Program-made: the position numbers and the translations under genes
Notes under the pieces: model-generated
Told to the model about the DNA's origin: nothing
What the model saw: the letters and a program-made list of their open reading frames with translations, nothing else
The model's database searches: none
Shown: piece after piece, positions 15,875-25,115 of the stretch
Layout: the number at the start of each line of letters is the position of its first letter
How positions within the stretch are numbered: the first letter of the stretch is position 1
DNA from: an uncultured Agrobacterium sp.
GTDB lineage: Bacteria > Pseudomonadota > Alphaproteobacteria > Rhizobiales > Rhizobiaceae
Length of the DNA stretch: 64,000 nucleotides
Direction: 5' to 3'
Assembly (NCBI GenBank): GCA_913777615.1
Contig: CAJYTK010000020.1
Location: 1 to 64,000, forward strand

Positions 15875-16212
15875 TGCCTGATACCACGCTCCACGCCCTG
15901 CGGCGTGGTCGGGTCGAAACGTGTTTTCACGCCATCGTAAAAGGAGGCGCATCGCCCGGTGCGTCGGTCAGCGAGATCGGCCGCAACTTCCCATCGCAAT
16001 TGCGTATTGCGCGGCTTCTCGATCCCGTATTTCGGCACGACCCTGTCCATCGTCTGACGGCACTCATCGGGCAGATCCGGAAGGCGGATTCCAGCGGCCA
16101 TCCTGCCCCGCGCGTCCGCGGCTGCAATCAGCCGCGCCTCTTTGCCGGCACAGCCAGAAACGATCAGCATCGCTCCAGCGGTAATCGCCATCATCCATCG
16201 TCTGGTTGTCAT
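15871..16212 (-). CDS. Rz1-like outer-membrane spanin lipoprotein
   Basis: A 113-residue lipoprotein: a positively charged start, hydrophobic core MAITAGAMLIVSGC with the lipidated cysteine at residue 21, then a polar periplasmic domain. Its first half lies inside the Rz-like gene in another frame, the classical overlapping arrangement of spanin genes. Together with Rz it would fuse inner and outer membrane at the end of lysis. The domain after the lipobox is longer than in lambda Rz1 and not proline-rich, so an alternative lipoprotein role cannot be excluded. A longer frame to 16374 would have no lipobox at its N-terminus. Confidence 0.7.
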   Translation of the reverse strand: MTTRRWMMAITAGAMLIVSGCAGKEARLIAAADARGRMAAGIRLPDLPDECRQTMDRVVPKYGIEKPRNTQLRWEVAADLADRRTGRCASFYDGVKTRFDPTTPQGVERGIRQ

Positions 16213-16498
16213 TGCGGATCGCCTCTTCGAGTTCAGTCTGGCGTTTTCGTTGGGTAAGAGCATCGGCCACCGCACGCTTGCGATAGTCTTCGAGCGCCTG
16301 GGCGCTCGCATTGCGCTGGCGCTCCAGTTCCGCGGCCTTTGCCTCGGCGGCGGTCTTTTCCGAGAGAAGCACATAACCTTTCAGCAGTGTCGCATCATGC
16401 GACGCCAGCCACAGCCGGAAGCCGCCGAAGGCCAGCAGGGCCACGATGATAAGCGCTGCAAATCGCGCCGGAAGCGAAGTCGGAAAAAAAATACTCAT
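16064..16498 (-). CDS. Rz-like inner-membrane spanin
   Basis: A 144-residue protein with an N-terminal signal anchor (FAALIIVALLAFGGFRLWLA, about 13-32) followed by a long helical, charged segment (SEKTAAEAKAAELERQRNASAQALEDYRKR) typical of i-spanins. ATG 16498 overlaps the stop of the endolysin gene (ATGA), and the Rz1-like gene starts inside it. It acts across the periplasm with the lipoprotein partner. Confidence 0.75.
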   Translation of the reverse strand: MSIFFPTSLPARFAALIIVALLAFGGFRLWLASHDATLLKGYVLLSEKTAAEAKAAELERQRNASAQALEDYRKRAVADALTQRKRQTELEEAIRNDNQTMDDGDYRWSDADRFWLCRQRGAADCSRGRAGQDGRWNPPSGSAR

Positions 16499-17082
16499 AG
16501 GCCGCTCACGCAGAGTTCCGCCTCGCCAATGCGCTGCGCGTCGCCCATTTCCCGACGGTTGACGAGGCCGCGCACGATCTGGCCACCGGCACGATTGAAG
16601 GCCGTCTGCGCCTCACAGGCCGCCCGCCACTGCCCTGCCTCAACGCGCGCCTTCGCCGTCGACCGGCACCAGGCACCGACACCAAAATTATAGGCGCCGG
16701 AGATCATCGACGCACGAACGCTCAAAGGTGCTTTCGCCAGGTTCGGAGAGCATGTCATGATCGCCTGATAATAGTCATCATGGACGCGGCGCAGAAGCAT
16801 GTCGCGACACTGCGCCTTCGTCTTCGTCATGCCGGGACCGACACCTTTCGTCTCGCCATAACAGATGTCCCAGATTTTCGCGTAAGGGTCCCAATGGGAC
16901 TTCAGCACCAGCCCCTCCCAGGGGATGATGGCCTTCTCCACTGCCAGAATGACGGCAGGATCCATTTTCGCCGTCGTGGCATAACGATCATAGGCCGTAT
17001 AGCCACCGGCAGCGATACTGGCGAGCACCGCCGCAAGCGCAGCCTTACCCCGCCGTGTCGGCGTGATCCTGTTGATCGGCAT
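16495..17082 (-). CDS. Endolysin, GH24 lysozyme (R21/SAR type)
   Basis: A 195-residue muramidase cleaving peptidoglycan. The weakly hydrophobic Ala/Gly-rich N-terminus (AALAAVLASIAAGGYTAY, 14-31) looks like a signal-arrest-release anchor, as in phage 21 lysozyme. Catalytic Glu56 in WEGLVLKSHWDPY and Asp65 fit the E-(8)-D spacing; the third residue, threonine in T4-like enzymes, appears to be Asp72 in this alignment. Conserved CYGETKGVG and the C-terminal NRREMGDAQ also match. Start ATG 17082 is preceded by AAAGG; it overlaps the holin gene by 38 bases and Rz by four. Confidence 0.88.
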   Translation of the reverse strand: MPINRITPTRRGKAALAAVLASIAAGGYTAYDRYATTAKMDPAVILAVEKAIIPWEGLVLKSHWDPYAKIWDICYGETKGVGPGMTKTKAQCRDMLLRRVHDDYYQAIMTCSPNLAKAPLSVRASMISGAYNFGVGAWCRSTAKARVEAGQWRAACEAQTAFNRAGGQIVRGLVNRREMGDAQRIGEAELCVSGL

Positions 17083-17290
17083 CGACAATACCTTTCTGAG
17101 CAAGAATACGGGAAATAAAGGCCGCGCAGGTCGCGACCCCTGAAAGCGCGGCAAAAACGCCGCGCGGAATATCGAGATTTTCATCGATGATCGGCAGAAA
17201 CACTTCGAGGCCGGACAGAAGCCCGGCAAGCACGAGCAATCGAATGGACCAGGCGCGTTTCAGCACCTGCCGCCAATTGGCAATCAGCAT
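17045..17290 (-). CDS. Holin (two-helix phage holin)
   Basis: An 81-residue membrane protein with two hydrophobic segments (LLVLAGLLSGLEVFLPII, about 18-35, and GVFAALSGVATCAAFISRIL, about 44-63) separated by a short acidic loop, and an acidic C-terminal tail. It lies directly before the endolysin, the normal holin place. AAAGGAAAAAACC precedes ATG 17290; extending the frame to 17434 adds a basic stretch without a ribosome-binding site. It would trigger lysis or depolarise the membrane to release the SAR endolysin. Confidence 0.8.
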   Translation of the reverse strand: MLIANWRQVLKRAWSIRLLVLAGLLSGLEVFLPIIDENLDIPRGVFAALSGVATCAAFISRILAQKGIVDADQQDHADTAG

Positions 17291-17442
17291 GGTTTTTTCC
17301 TTTGAAGAGCGCCTGGCCGTTGTCACGCCACGGCGTGAAGCGGTCTTGCCTTCGCCGCTGTCGAATGCCTGAGGGTCTAAGAGAAGCTCAAGGATTGAAA
17401 TGCGCCGTCGGGACGCGATGACCATGTCGGTCAATGACCAGA

Positions 17443-19107
17443 TTACGCAGACAGCTTTGCTTTTTCACTATCAGCTAGCTTCGTGGCCAGTTGCCTGACC
17501 AGCACCGGCATGGGGTGCAACCCGTCGCCGTAGTTCACCGGAATTTGATAGAGCCGCGCACCGATGGGAAAGACGGTCGCGATCGCCGACTGCAATTTCA
17601 GCGTGTCACCTGAAATCTCAGCGATGACACTGCCCGATCCCAACAGTGTCGTCCCATCCGGCGAGTAGACGCGAAGCTGCTGCTCTGGTTGATAAAGCGA
17701 GCCATCCGCCACCTGAAAGGTCTGATAGGTCGCGGTGCCATCCGTTCCAGCCTGTTCCGTGAGGCTGGACCACGGAAGTTCATCATACATCGGAGGCTTG
17801 GCAAGCCCCGCAGAACCTTGCCACGCCGCCAGTGTATCGATGGCGGCATCGGCGACATTATCCTTCAGCGCCAGAAGGTCATTGCGAAGCCGCCACTTGC
17901 CGGATGCATCCGTGCCGTCTGCCGGCCACACATTGTTTGCGCTATAGGACACGGCGTTGGCGTCGGTGTATTCCTGGCTATTGGCAGCCCGCCCCAGTGG
18001 CACGAGATGAACGAGCCGGACACCGGGATAGCGCGTGCGAAGGCGTGACGCCAAGCCCGTAACGCGGCTCCACCAGGTCGCGTAGGACGTTGTCGTATCG
18101 TTCTGACCCATTTGATTGAGGATCGCCGTAAAGGGCAGCTTCCCGTTATTGAAAGCCTTCACCTGATCGAGAATCTCCCAGCGGCGGGTAGCGATGGAAG
18201 AGCCGCTGCCTGTCAATTCGCGTAAGCTCGCCGAACCTGGCATGCCAATTACCAGATGCGGAACCCGGCCGACGGTGTCCTTTCTATCAAGCCATTTTCG
18301 CAGATAACCGAGATTACCCCGTGCATCGGCATTTGGACCATACTCCTGACGGGCCTCGCCGATGCTATCTGCCACAACCAGAGCGACAGGACGTCCATCC
18401 CAGTCTCCCTTGGCGACCATGAAATCCGGGCCATAATGCTGATATTGCGCCTGCTGGCCATAACCGGCTTCGCCCGTTGAGCTGATGAGTGCGGAGGTGC
18501 TCGCCGCGTCAGGCGTGGCCTGGAACGCCTGTACCGCGCCGAGGCTTGCGCCGCCCCAGACACGCTCGCCGCGATGATGCTGGACACGATAGACCGGCCA
18601 GACTTTGTCACCTGCGCTCGCGACATGGTAGACAGTCCAAAGCTCAACATCACCCTCCGCATCGACATCGCCAGGGATCGTGATCTCGTCCGTCCAGATG
18701 CCGTTCGTCTGATCCGCAATCGTTACACCGGCACTGCCCCCGTTGAAGGTGACAGGATAGAACTGCCCTCTGTAACGCAGGACAAATTCGTCGATTATGA
18801 CAGAATTTCCCGGAGTACCGAGCGTGCCGGTGACGATCGTTTCCTGCGGAGAATTCCCGCCCTCCGTGGATGCGAAGCCCGAGAAATGGAACCTGAAGGC
18901 GCGGGTCTTGAACTGAGGACAGCCGACCTTGATTTTCGTGCAGATGTATGTGTTGTTGGCAAGAGCCGTGTAGATCGCGCCGGACGGCATACGCGCACGT
19001 GTCGCAAACACCATGTAACGATCAGGATCCACCGGTGGCGCAACACCACTCGTCTGGACCACACCCATTCCGAGAGCCAAACCCAGACCCGTCATTTCAC
19101 CGCTCAT
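17443..19107 (-). CDS. Phage tail protein with SGNH-hydrolase (esterase) domain
   Basis: A 554-residue protein. Residues about 1-230 are beta-rich and likely attach to the virion; about 240-554 form an SGNH hydrolase. Block I VALVVADSIGE gives catalytic Ser248, block III QMGQND lies at 332-337, and DGLHP near the C-terminus gives Asp528 and His531. Such tail enzymes deacetylate or de-esterify surface polysaccharide of the host, so this is a candidate receptor-processing enzyme for rhizobial exopolysaccharide or LPS. It follows the tail fibre gene and a small gene; the lysis cassette comes next. Substrate unknown. Confidence 0.8.
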   Translation of the reverse strand: MSGEMTGLGLALGMGVVQTSGVAPPVDPDRYMVFATRARMPSGAIYTALANNTYICTKIKVGCPQFKTRAFRFHFSGFASTEGGNSPQETIVTGTLGTPGNSVIIDEFVLRYRGQFYPVTFNGGSAGVTIADQTNGIWTDEITIPGDVDAEGDVELWTVYHVASAGDKVWPVYRVQHHRGERVWGGASLGAVQAFQATPDAASTSALISSTGEAGYGQQAQYQHYGPDFMVAKGDWDGRPVALVVADSIGEARQEYGPNADARGNLGYLRKWLDRKDTVGRVPHLVIGMPGSASLRELTGSGSSIATRRWEILDQVKAFNNGKLPFTAILNQMGQNDTTTSYATWWSRVTGLASRLRTRYPGVRLVHLVPLGRAANSQEYTDANAVSYSANNVWPADGTDASGKWRLRNDLLALKDNVADAAIDTLAAWQGSAGLAKPPMYDELPWSSLTEQAGTDGTATYQTFQVADGSLYQPEQQLRVYSPDGTTLLGSGSVIAEISGDTLKLQSAIATVFPIGARLYQIPVNYGDGLHPMPVLVRQLATKLADSEKAKLSA

Positions 19108-19121
19108 CGCTTAAACCCCCA

Positions 19122-19538
19122 TCAGGAAACCGCATAAAATGAACCAGCCGCGGTTCCGAGGGATATCTTCGTTATTGCGAGCGGCAGGATCGTGGGACCG
19201 ACAGCAAAGGTGAATTGGATATCCGCACCGCCAAAAGTCAGCGTCGCCGTGCCGGCCGTCGTAATACTCGCGAGAATGCCTCTACCGGGCGCTCTTGCCA
19301 TATTGTTGGTGTATGCCGCAGCGCTGCTATAGCCGCTATTAGCCTTGTCGAGCGCATCCTTGTCTTCGGTTGAGAGGGCTGTTGGAACAGACTGCGCGGA
19401 GGTCGCTCGCCCTGGAGGCAGCGCTTGCGCTGGGTTGCCAGAACTGTCGAGAGAAACAGAAACGACAACAGGAGCACCGGCATCGTCGCCGCGCGCATCC
19501 TGATAGACGACAGTGTCGAATTTCTTGATAAGGCTCAT
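19122..19538 (-). CDS. Small virion-associated protein of unknown function
   Basis: A 138-residue protein between the tail fibre and the SGNH tail protein. The N-terminus MSLIKKFDTVVYQDARGDDAGAPVVVSVSL and the C-terminal beta-rich stretch with Gly/Thr/Ala suggest a small structural adaptor. ATG 19538 begins the compact protein; upstream extension to 19595 has no obvious ribosome-binding site. It may connect the SGNH protein to the tail. Confidence 0.6.
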   Translation of the reverse strand: MSLIKKFDTVVYQDARGDDAGAPVVVSVSLDSSGNPAQALPPGRATSAQSVPTALSTEDKDALDKANSGYSSAAAYTNNMARAPGRGILASITTAGTATLTFGGADIQFTFAVGPTILPLAITKISLGTAAGSFYAVS

Positions 19539-19682
19539 GTTTGTGACCTTTTGTGTTGTGGCTGAATTGGACGGGAACCAGTTCTGAGGGGGCAATTAAC
19601 TGCAAGCGCGCTCTGCGACAAAAAGTTAAGTTGCTATAGCCAGCAAGAGGAAAGCCGACCCTGTTCACGAAGTACCGCTGAG

Positions 19683-21347
19683 TTACCCCTTCGCTCTCAC
19701 AATCATCTGCCATTTAGCAGGATTGATCAGGTATGGCGCACCACCTATTTTCTGGTTGAAATAGACACCGCCTGAGGAAAAGATGATCATTATATTGATC
19801 CTAGTCTTAGATACCGTAATACCGTGGCCGCCATAGTTATCGGGAAGCGAGGGCGCTACGTTCACGACATCTCCCGGCGAATATCCGCCTTCGGTCTGCA
19901 TGTTTACGAAATCCAGCGTGATCCAACTCGGAAACTTCCCAAGCGAATGTTCGACCACCACAATGCCGCTTCCAATCACAGTTTGCGGAGTGCTGATGAA
20001 CGGTGCATCTGCCTCCAACGCCGAGAGGCGTGTAAGCACGGATTGAACTTTGTTGGCGAGCGACGTAAAATCAGCGCTTCCAGGCGCCTGATCGGCGGCG
20101 TATGCCTTGATCCAGTACGAAAAGGTTTTGTTGACCGGGCGCGTTTCCATTGCTGTTCGAGCGACCCTTGAAGCGCTGAATGATAGGGACTCACCGTTGT
20201 TGGAGCCTCGTCCAACATCACCTGTCCCGTTACCCGCTCCGCGTGCAAAGGCGCCAGTTGCGGTAGTACTAATGGACGGAGCCTGTGAAAGCTCGCCAGT
20301 GATGTTCTGCAGCGCATCCTGCTGCACAGCGCCAAACACACGCCCGCTATCCACAAGCTGCCCTGGCCTCCAACCGCGCGGAAAGTACCCTCCCATATCC
20401 TCGATAATCGGATCGCCTTCGCCGTTGGTGCTTGCGCCATTGGCGAGCAACCAGGCTCGCAGTTGCGGATAGGCTGGCGTGCAGGGCGCACCGTTCATCA
20501 GCAGAAATCCGGCTGGCGGGTTGTTGCCGTTGCCGGGCATCATCATGACGCCACCAATCGGGAGGCCGAATACCTCTTGCAGCTTGGCAAAGGTCTGCTT
20601 CTTGATCGTCCAGCTATCGCCGCTATCGGCAAAACCGAACTCATCGGCCATTGAAGGCGTCGCCTTCAATGGGGCGTTGCGCACAGCAGCAGACCAACCG
20701 GCGATAACGGAATCTTTCGCAGCTTCTGCCTTTTTGGCCTGATGCAGTGCTGAATACTGGCCCGATCCCGGAACCACCTCTTGATTTTCCGGCGCGCTCG
20801 CCCACCGTTCCGACAGGCCAGCCGCTTGAAAAGCCTCTTCAACTCTGCCAGCAGCATCGCTAGAAAACTGGCTCGCCTCATCGCGGCTTTGCTTTGCGCC
20901 CTGCGCATAGCCCTCTGCCGCAGCAATCTGCGTCATGGAAGGCTTTTCCTGTCCGGGCTCAACAGTCAGCGATCGCTCCGTCGCCTCCTTTACCGACTGG
21001 ATTTGCATAACCATCTGATCAAGCCGACGCTCCACAACTTCAGGATAGTAGGCCCCCTGGTTTTCCAGTGATGTCTCCTGGGTGAGCGGCAGTCGCCGCA
21101 CCAGCGTCAGTGTCTGGCCGGCCAGCAGCGGCGTGGCCTTGATGACATCGCCGCCGGTCTCGCTGCCAATGCCGGTGACGGAATAATCGCCATTGTCGAG
21201 AGAAAGATCGGACACGTCACCCGAAGCGGAAATCAGAACCGCCCGAATGTGCCTGGCATCGAGAATCTTGAATGCATAAGGAAAAGTCCTGGTTGAGCCG
21301 TTGCCGTAAAACGGCCCGGCCACGCTCACTTCGCTTGAAACCGTCAT
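19683..21347 (-). CDS. Tail fibre protein (T7 gp17-like N-terminus, collar-type C-terminus)
   Basis: A 554-residue fibre. Residues 1-150 match the T7-type tail fibre attachment domain (YGNGSTRTFPYAFKILD, LPLTQETSLENQGAYYPEVVERRLDQ). A helical middle follows, then at about 270 the phage tail-collar motif (GGVMMMPGNGNNPPAGFLLMNG, with GGYFPRGW) and a beta-rich receptor-binding C-terminus from about 430. It would bind host surface receptors. GGAGTGAACC precedes ATG 21347, and this ribosome-binding site abuts the terminator-like hairpin at 21357-21383. Confidence 0.88.
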   Translation of the reverse strand: MTVSSEVSVAGPFYGNGSTRTFPYAFKILDARHIRAVLISASGDVSDLSLDNGDYSVTGIGSETGGDVIKATPLLAGQTLTLVRRLPLTQETSLENQGAYYPEVVERRLDQMVMQIQSVKEATERSLTVEPGQEKPSMTQIAAAEGYAQGAKQSRDEASQFSSDAAGRVEEAFQAAGLSERWASAPENQEVVPGSGQYSALHQAKKAEAAKDSVIAGWSAAVRNAPLKATPSMADEFGFADSGDSWTIKKQTFAKLQEVFGLPIGGVMMMPGNGNNPPAGFLLMNGAPCTPAYPQLRAWLLANGASTNGEGDPIIEDMGGYFPRGWRPGQLVDSGRVFGAVQQDALQNITGELSQAPSISTTATGAFARGAGNGTGDVGRGSNNGESLSFSASRVARTAMETRPVNKTFSYWIKAYAADQAPGSADFTSLANKVQSVLTRLSALEADAPFISTPQTVIGSGIVVVEHSLGKFPSWITLDFVNMQTEGGYSPGDVVNVAPSLPDNYGGHGITVSKTRINIMIIFSSGGVYFNQKIGGAPYLINPAKWQMIVRAKG

Positions 21348-21356
21348 GGTTCACTC

Positions 21357-21383
21357 CATAAAAAAAGCGCCTTCGCAGGCGCC
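21357..21383 (-). terminator. Terminator-like hairpin directly before the tail-fibre ribosome-binding site
   Basis: On the minus strand GCGCC-loop-GGCGC is followed by TTTTTTTAT and immediately by GGAGTGA and the tail-fibre ATG. The same design occurs at 30096-30120 and 35921-35953. Confidence 0.6.
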
Positions 21384-21482
21384 TGTCATTTCGGTCTGTG
21401 TGATCACTGTTTGAAAACGCGGGCGGAAAATCACCCCTCCATCGTCGCCGTTGTTATCGACTGGCAGAGCATGCTGCAGCCG

Positions 21483-23627
21483 TTAAAGAAACACCTCCCA
21501 TTGTGGGTCGCCATTCACCGCACCCGTACCAATGGCTGCGGCTTTCGCCAGCCACTCCTCAGAAACGTCAAGCACCAGCCCAAGCGCGGAAAGTCCTGCG
21601 GTAAAATCGAAACCTGCGCGTGCCGTCATATCCGAGCTTGACGGCACATCGCCCCATCCAGCCTCGAAGGCGTCGAACAGCTGGCCAGGCTGAGATGTCA
21701 TACCCGCTCCATACTCGGCTTTCGCTCCGAGAAAGAGACCCATCAGCGCGTCGAAATCGCCGTCCGTCTCACTATCCCCCGCGCTCGCGGTCGCGACGAG
21801 GACTTGGGCGATGACCGCCGGCATGGCAATTCCAGCCATATAGACGGCAAACAGACGCGGCGCGCCGGCATAACCAAAGTGCCCCATGATCGGCTGGAGA
21901 TTCCCGCCGACGAGAGACGCCTGACCGTTAAAATAGCTGTAAAACAGAGCGAACAATGGCATGAAGGTCTCACCTTCTGTCGACGTTTCGGTGCCCGCAA
22001 TTTCCTGGACAAGACTGTCGGCCTTCAGCAGAGCATCGGCCTGCACCATACCCTTGGCAATTGCCTCGTCATAAGCCGAGTGCCAGGCAACGACATTCAG
22101 AACGGCTCGAGCGCCGCTTTTCAGAATGTCGCCATACACCGCTGCCTTTTGTTGAAGGAGCCCGCCGTTCTCCGGCTTGACCACCGCGTCTGCGAGACGA
22201 GTTTCCATTTCCCGACTGCCCGCGCCGATACGCGCTTTCATGATGGGAGAAAGACGTGCCGCCTCTTCCCGCATCGCCGCGCCCTCACCTTGGCACATGA
22301 AACGGATGAGCGCCGCCTTCAGCCGCTCAGGCGCAAGCTGCCGCAGAGTGGAGAACCCGCCCGTCGCCAGTGCGGCCGCGTTGACCATATCCAGGACCAT
22401 GTTGCGAACACCCGGCTCACCACGTATCCGCTTCAATGTGCCAAGCAGCGTTTGCCCTTCCGGCGTTCCTGGCAGCCCACTCGATACCGGTTGCCGAACG
22501 ATGCTCAGCCATGGACCGATCACCGTCTCGAAAATCCCGGGCGCCACCTCATCCAGTGCGAAGCGGATCTCCGGACGGCCAATCATCTGAGCCAACGGCT
22601 GAACAACGGGCTCGAGATGGATAAACCTCAACAGCCGATCCACATGCGCTGGCAACATCAGAATATCCAATGCGATCGATCGTGCGTCATCTCCGGCCGG
22701 CAAGCCAAGGAAAGCCGGCCAGCGGGCCGGAAGCATGGATGCGGGATTCTCACCCTGCTGCGAACCTTGCTTCATGCTGCCCCTGTCCAGCATATCGGTA
22801 CTCACTTCGAACACCGCTGGAATGAAGCCACCCTCATAGGTGCCGAACGGCGTCCTGATCGCGGCAGGCAAGACCGGTCTGAAGGAAAATCCGCATATCT
22901 TGCGGTGTGCCTCCTGCGCCGGACGCTTAAGCCCATCCATCACATCCCAAATGGCTTGCGCCGCATCATGATCGGCCTTGGTGACGGTACCCTCTTTCCA
23001 CATCCGCAGAAGAAAGCCATCCCATCCAGCCTCCCAGCCGCGCCCGGCCAGAAGCTTTTTCCGATTGCTGTCGTTGCCCATGTGCAGAAGCGCATGAAAT
23101 AGCTGGCCCTTGTTTTCGAATATGTATCCAAGCTCCGGTGCGCTGATCGCCGGCCCGAAAAACTCAGCCTTGCGCGGCTCGATAATTGCCCGGAGGGCAC
23201 GAAGATGAGCCGCCTTTTCCTTTTGGTACAGGTCGAATGCGTCTCTCACTGGCTGAACGATGTAACGCGCATACACGCCCTCCATCCCTTCATCCATATC
23301 CAGCGCAAAAACCTCGACGCGCCGCATCGCCGCGGCAAAAGAAAGGGGCGAAAGAGCGCCTGCACCAACAGCCTTGAGCCTGCGTTGAAGTGCGGCATTT
23401 CGGTCCCCGCTGCGCGTCTCCACAACCGCCAGGAGCGCGCTAATAACGGAGTCGCGATCCTCCCGCACTCCCTCGATCTCGATGCTTTTCGCAGCCCGGC
23501 CAACCTCCTCGACATTGTCGATCGCGTCATGAACGGCATCGAACTCTGCAACCGTCAGATCACCGAACACTCTCTCTTCAGCCCAGGTATAGACCTCTTC
23601 GGCTTGTGAAACCGCATTATAGAACAA
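21483..23627 (-). CDS. Large internal virion / polyvalent protein, third part (LPD38-like)
   Basis: A 714-residue mostly helical protein starting with TTG (MFYNAVSQ), preceded by AAGGAGGGCGACC, and overlapping the upstream gene by 11 bases. The C-terminal part contains LFALFYSYFNGQASLVGGN and hydrophobic stretches (AVYMAGIAMPAVIAQVLVATASAG) resembling the LPD38 domain of large polyvalent phage proteins, which are injected with the DNA. Position after the internal virion proteins and before the tail fibre supports a role in genome ejection. Together with the two following entries it seems to make up what is one giant protein in related phages; that reading is from memory of the family. Confidence 0.65.
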   Translation of the reverse strand: MFYNAVSQAEEVYTWAEERVFGDLTVAEFDAVHDAIDNVEEVGRAAKSIEIEGVREDRDSVISALLAVVETRSGDRNAALQRRLKAVGAGALSPLSFAAAMRRVEVFALDMDEGMEGVYARYIVQPVRDAFDLYQKEKAAHLRALRAIIEPRKAEFFGPAISAPELGYIFENKGQLFHALLHMGNDSNRKKLLAGRGWEAGWDGFLLRMWKEGTVTKADHDAAQAIWDVMDGLKRPAQEAHRKICGFSFRPVLPAAIRTPFGTYEGGFIPAVFEVSTDMLDRGSMKQGSQQGENPASMLPARWPAFLGLPAGDDARSIALDILMLPAHVDRLLRFIHLEPVVQPLAQMIGRPEIRFALDEVAPGIFETVIGPWLSIVRQPVSSGLPGTPEGQTLLGTLKRIRGEPGVRNMVLDMVNAAALATGGFSTLRQLAPERLKAALIRFMCQGEGAAMREEAARLSPIMKARIGAGSREMETRLADAVVKPENGGLLQQKAAVYGDILKSGARAVLNVVAWHSAYDEAIAKGMVQADALLKADSLVQEIAGTETSTEGETFMPLFALFYSYFNGQASLVGGNLQPIMGHFGYAGAPRLFAVYMAGIAMPAVIAQVLVATASAGDSETDGDFDALMGLFLGAKAEYGAGMTSQPGQLFDAFEAGWGDVPSSSDMTARAGFDFTAGLSALGLVLDVSEEWLAKAAAIGTGAVNGDPQWEVFL

Positions 23628-25098
23628 GGTCGCCCTCCTTCATTTGCTCGAGCCAACCGTCCATATCGAAACGAACGGGCATGCTCGCCAGTCCAAATTT
23701 TGCGGCAAGCATGCGTATCGCCTTTCGGTGATCCGCCTCCTCACCCGCCGTCCATTCGTCATCCGTGGCGTCCAGCGCCGCCATCCGGTCGATCAGCCTT
23801 TCGAGCTGATCAGCCTTGGCGGAAGCCGCCATGTAAAAATGGCAGGCCATCAGCTGTCGGCGCTTTGCCTCCGCCGCTTGGCTCAGATCGTCCTTGGCAA
23901 AGGCACTCGCCGCCTCGGCAGCGGTCTTGCGCTCCGCCGCAAGGTGGCGGTCCGAATCTGTCGCGCTGGATATCTTCAGCGCGCTGAACAGCCGGTGGAC
24001 ATTCCCCTCCACCTCGTAACGCGTAGTCGCCTCACCGCCCGAAAGCTTGCTCAGCGCATTCAGCTCCGCCAGCAGAAACGCCCGGCGTTTATCCCCATGC
24101 AGCGCCTTCAGCGCCTCTTCTTCCAATTGGCCGTCAAGCAAAAGATCGCCATGACGCTCAACCATCGTCCGCTCGGTCAGAAGCTCGATGGCAAGTTCGA
24201 TAGGACGCGCCCGCACCAGCGCCTGCAGAAACGTCCGGCCACTGTCAAACCCATACATGCCGGCGGCAATGTCGGGGTGAATGCCCTCACGTCCGGCAAA
24301 GGCATTGGCATGGTCCAGCTCGCCCTCGCCTCCATCGGAAGGAGAAGAAAGCGGCTTCAACCCAAATTCCCGCTGCAGAACGCCCCTGTCCAGCTTGATC
24401 CGCCCCACCGGCCTGCCATCGAAATCCGTGCCAAACCGCAATGCCTGAATGGCACGGTAGATTGGAACAGCCTGCAATGTCCGGGTGGCGTTCTCTTTCA
24501 TCGTCTCGCGCTCCTTGCGATACCAGTCCTGGCGCGCGAGAAAGATCGGCTTCATCACCTGACGCCGCAGCTTCTGATGCGCCTCATCATCGGCCTCTTC
24601 ATGAAGCCGGCGCAGGCGCCGGTGCTCATCCGCGGAAAGCCCCGCCGTCTTCCGGCCCATAAACAGCATGCCCACAGACATGTCATCGCGCGCCTCTTCA
24701 ATCGCCGCATGCGTTACCAGCATCCGCAAAAGCACATCGCGAATGTCAGGAGAAAGCGTCAAATCAAGACCGCGCAATGCTCCATAGACATGCAGAAGCC
24801 ACTCGGCGAAATGCTCGAAAACAGTGCGAAGCGCCACCGAAGGCGCCTGACCCTCCAGCAGATACATCTCGAAGGCATGGGCAAAATGCGCGTGGATCGT
24901 TCTTTCGTCAGCACCAGAAACTTCTCGCCCCCAGTTGCGCAGACTATCACCCATCTCCTCAACATCGGCATCCGTCCGGCCTATTTCAGGAAGCGTGCCC
25001 AGAAAATACCGGCTCGTCCCACGAAGAAATGTGCCAAGCTCGACACTTTCAAAAAGCCGGATGAGGGATGAGTTGTGATCGGGTTCAACAGCGTCCAT
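23617..25098 (-). CDS. Large internal virion / polyvalent protein, second part
   Basis: A 493-residue helical protein (for example LFESVELGTFLRGTSRYFLG and FEHFAEWLLHVYGALRGLDLTLSPDIRDVLLRM). The phrase FAEWLLHVY, followed by a segment ending in DVLLRML, is common to polyvalent proteins with protease or toxin-like parts and resembles the region near their processing domain. A strong AAGGAGGG precedes ATG 25098, only 17 bases after the upstream stop; its end overlaps the next gene. No catalytic motif identified. Confidence 0.6.
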   Translation of the reverse strand: MDAVEPDHNSSLIRLFESVELGTFLRGTSRYFLGTLPEIGRTDADVEEMGDSLRNWGREVSGADERTIHAHFAHAFEMYLLEGQAPSVALRTVFEHFAEWLLHVYGALRGLDLTLSPDIRDVLLRMLVTHAAIEEARDDMSVGMLFMGRKTAGLSADEHRRLRRLHEEADDEAHQKLRRQVMKPIFLARQDWYRKERETMKENATRTLQAVPIYRAIQALRFGTDFDGRPVGRIKLDRGVLQREFGLKPLSSPSDGGEGELDHANAFAGREGIHPDIAAGMYGFDSGRTFLQALVRARPIELAIELLTERTMVERHGDLLLDGQLEEEALKALHGDKRRAFLLAELNALSKLSGGEATTRYEVEGNVHRLFSALKISSATDSDRHLAAERKTAAEAASAFAKDDLSQAAEAKRRQLMACHFYMAASAKADQLERLIDRMAALDATDDEWTAGEEADHRKAIRMLAAKFGLASMPVRFDMDGWLEQMKEGDLVL

Positions 25099-25115
25099 CG
25101 AATCCCTCCTTCAAT

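Noticed and set aside
19683-21347. Diversity-generating retroelement, because head genes resemble phage BPP-1
   Set aside because: No reverse transcriptase, no Mtd-type receptor protein and no template/variable repeat pair were seen; the fibre is T7/collar type.
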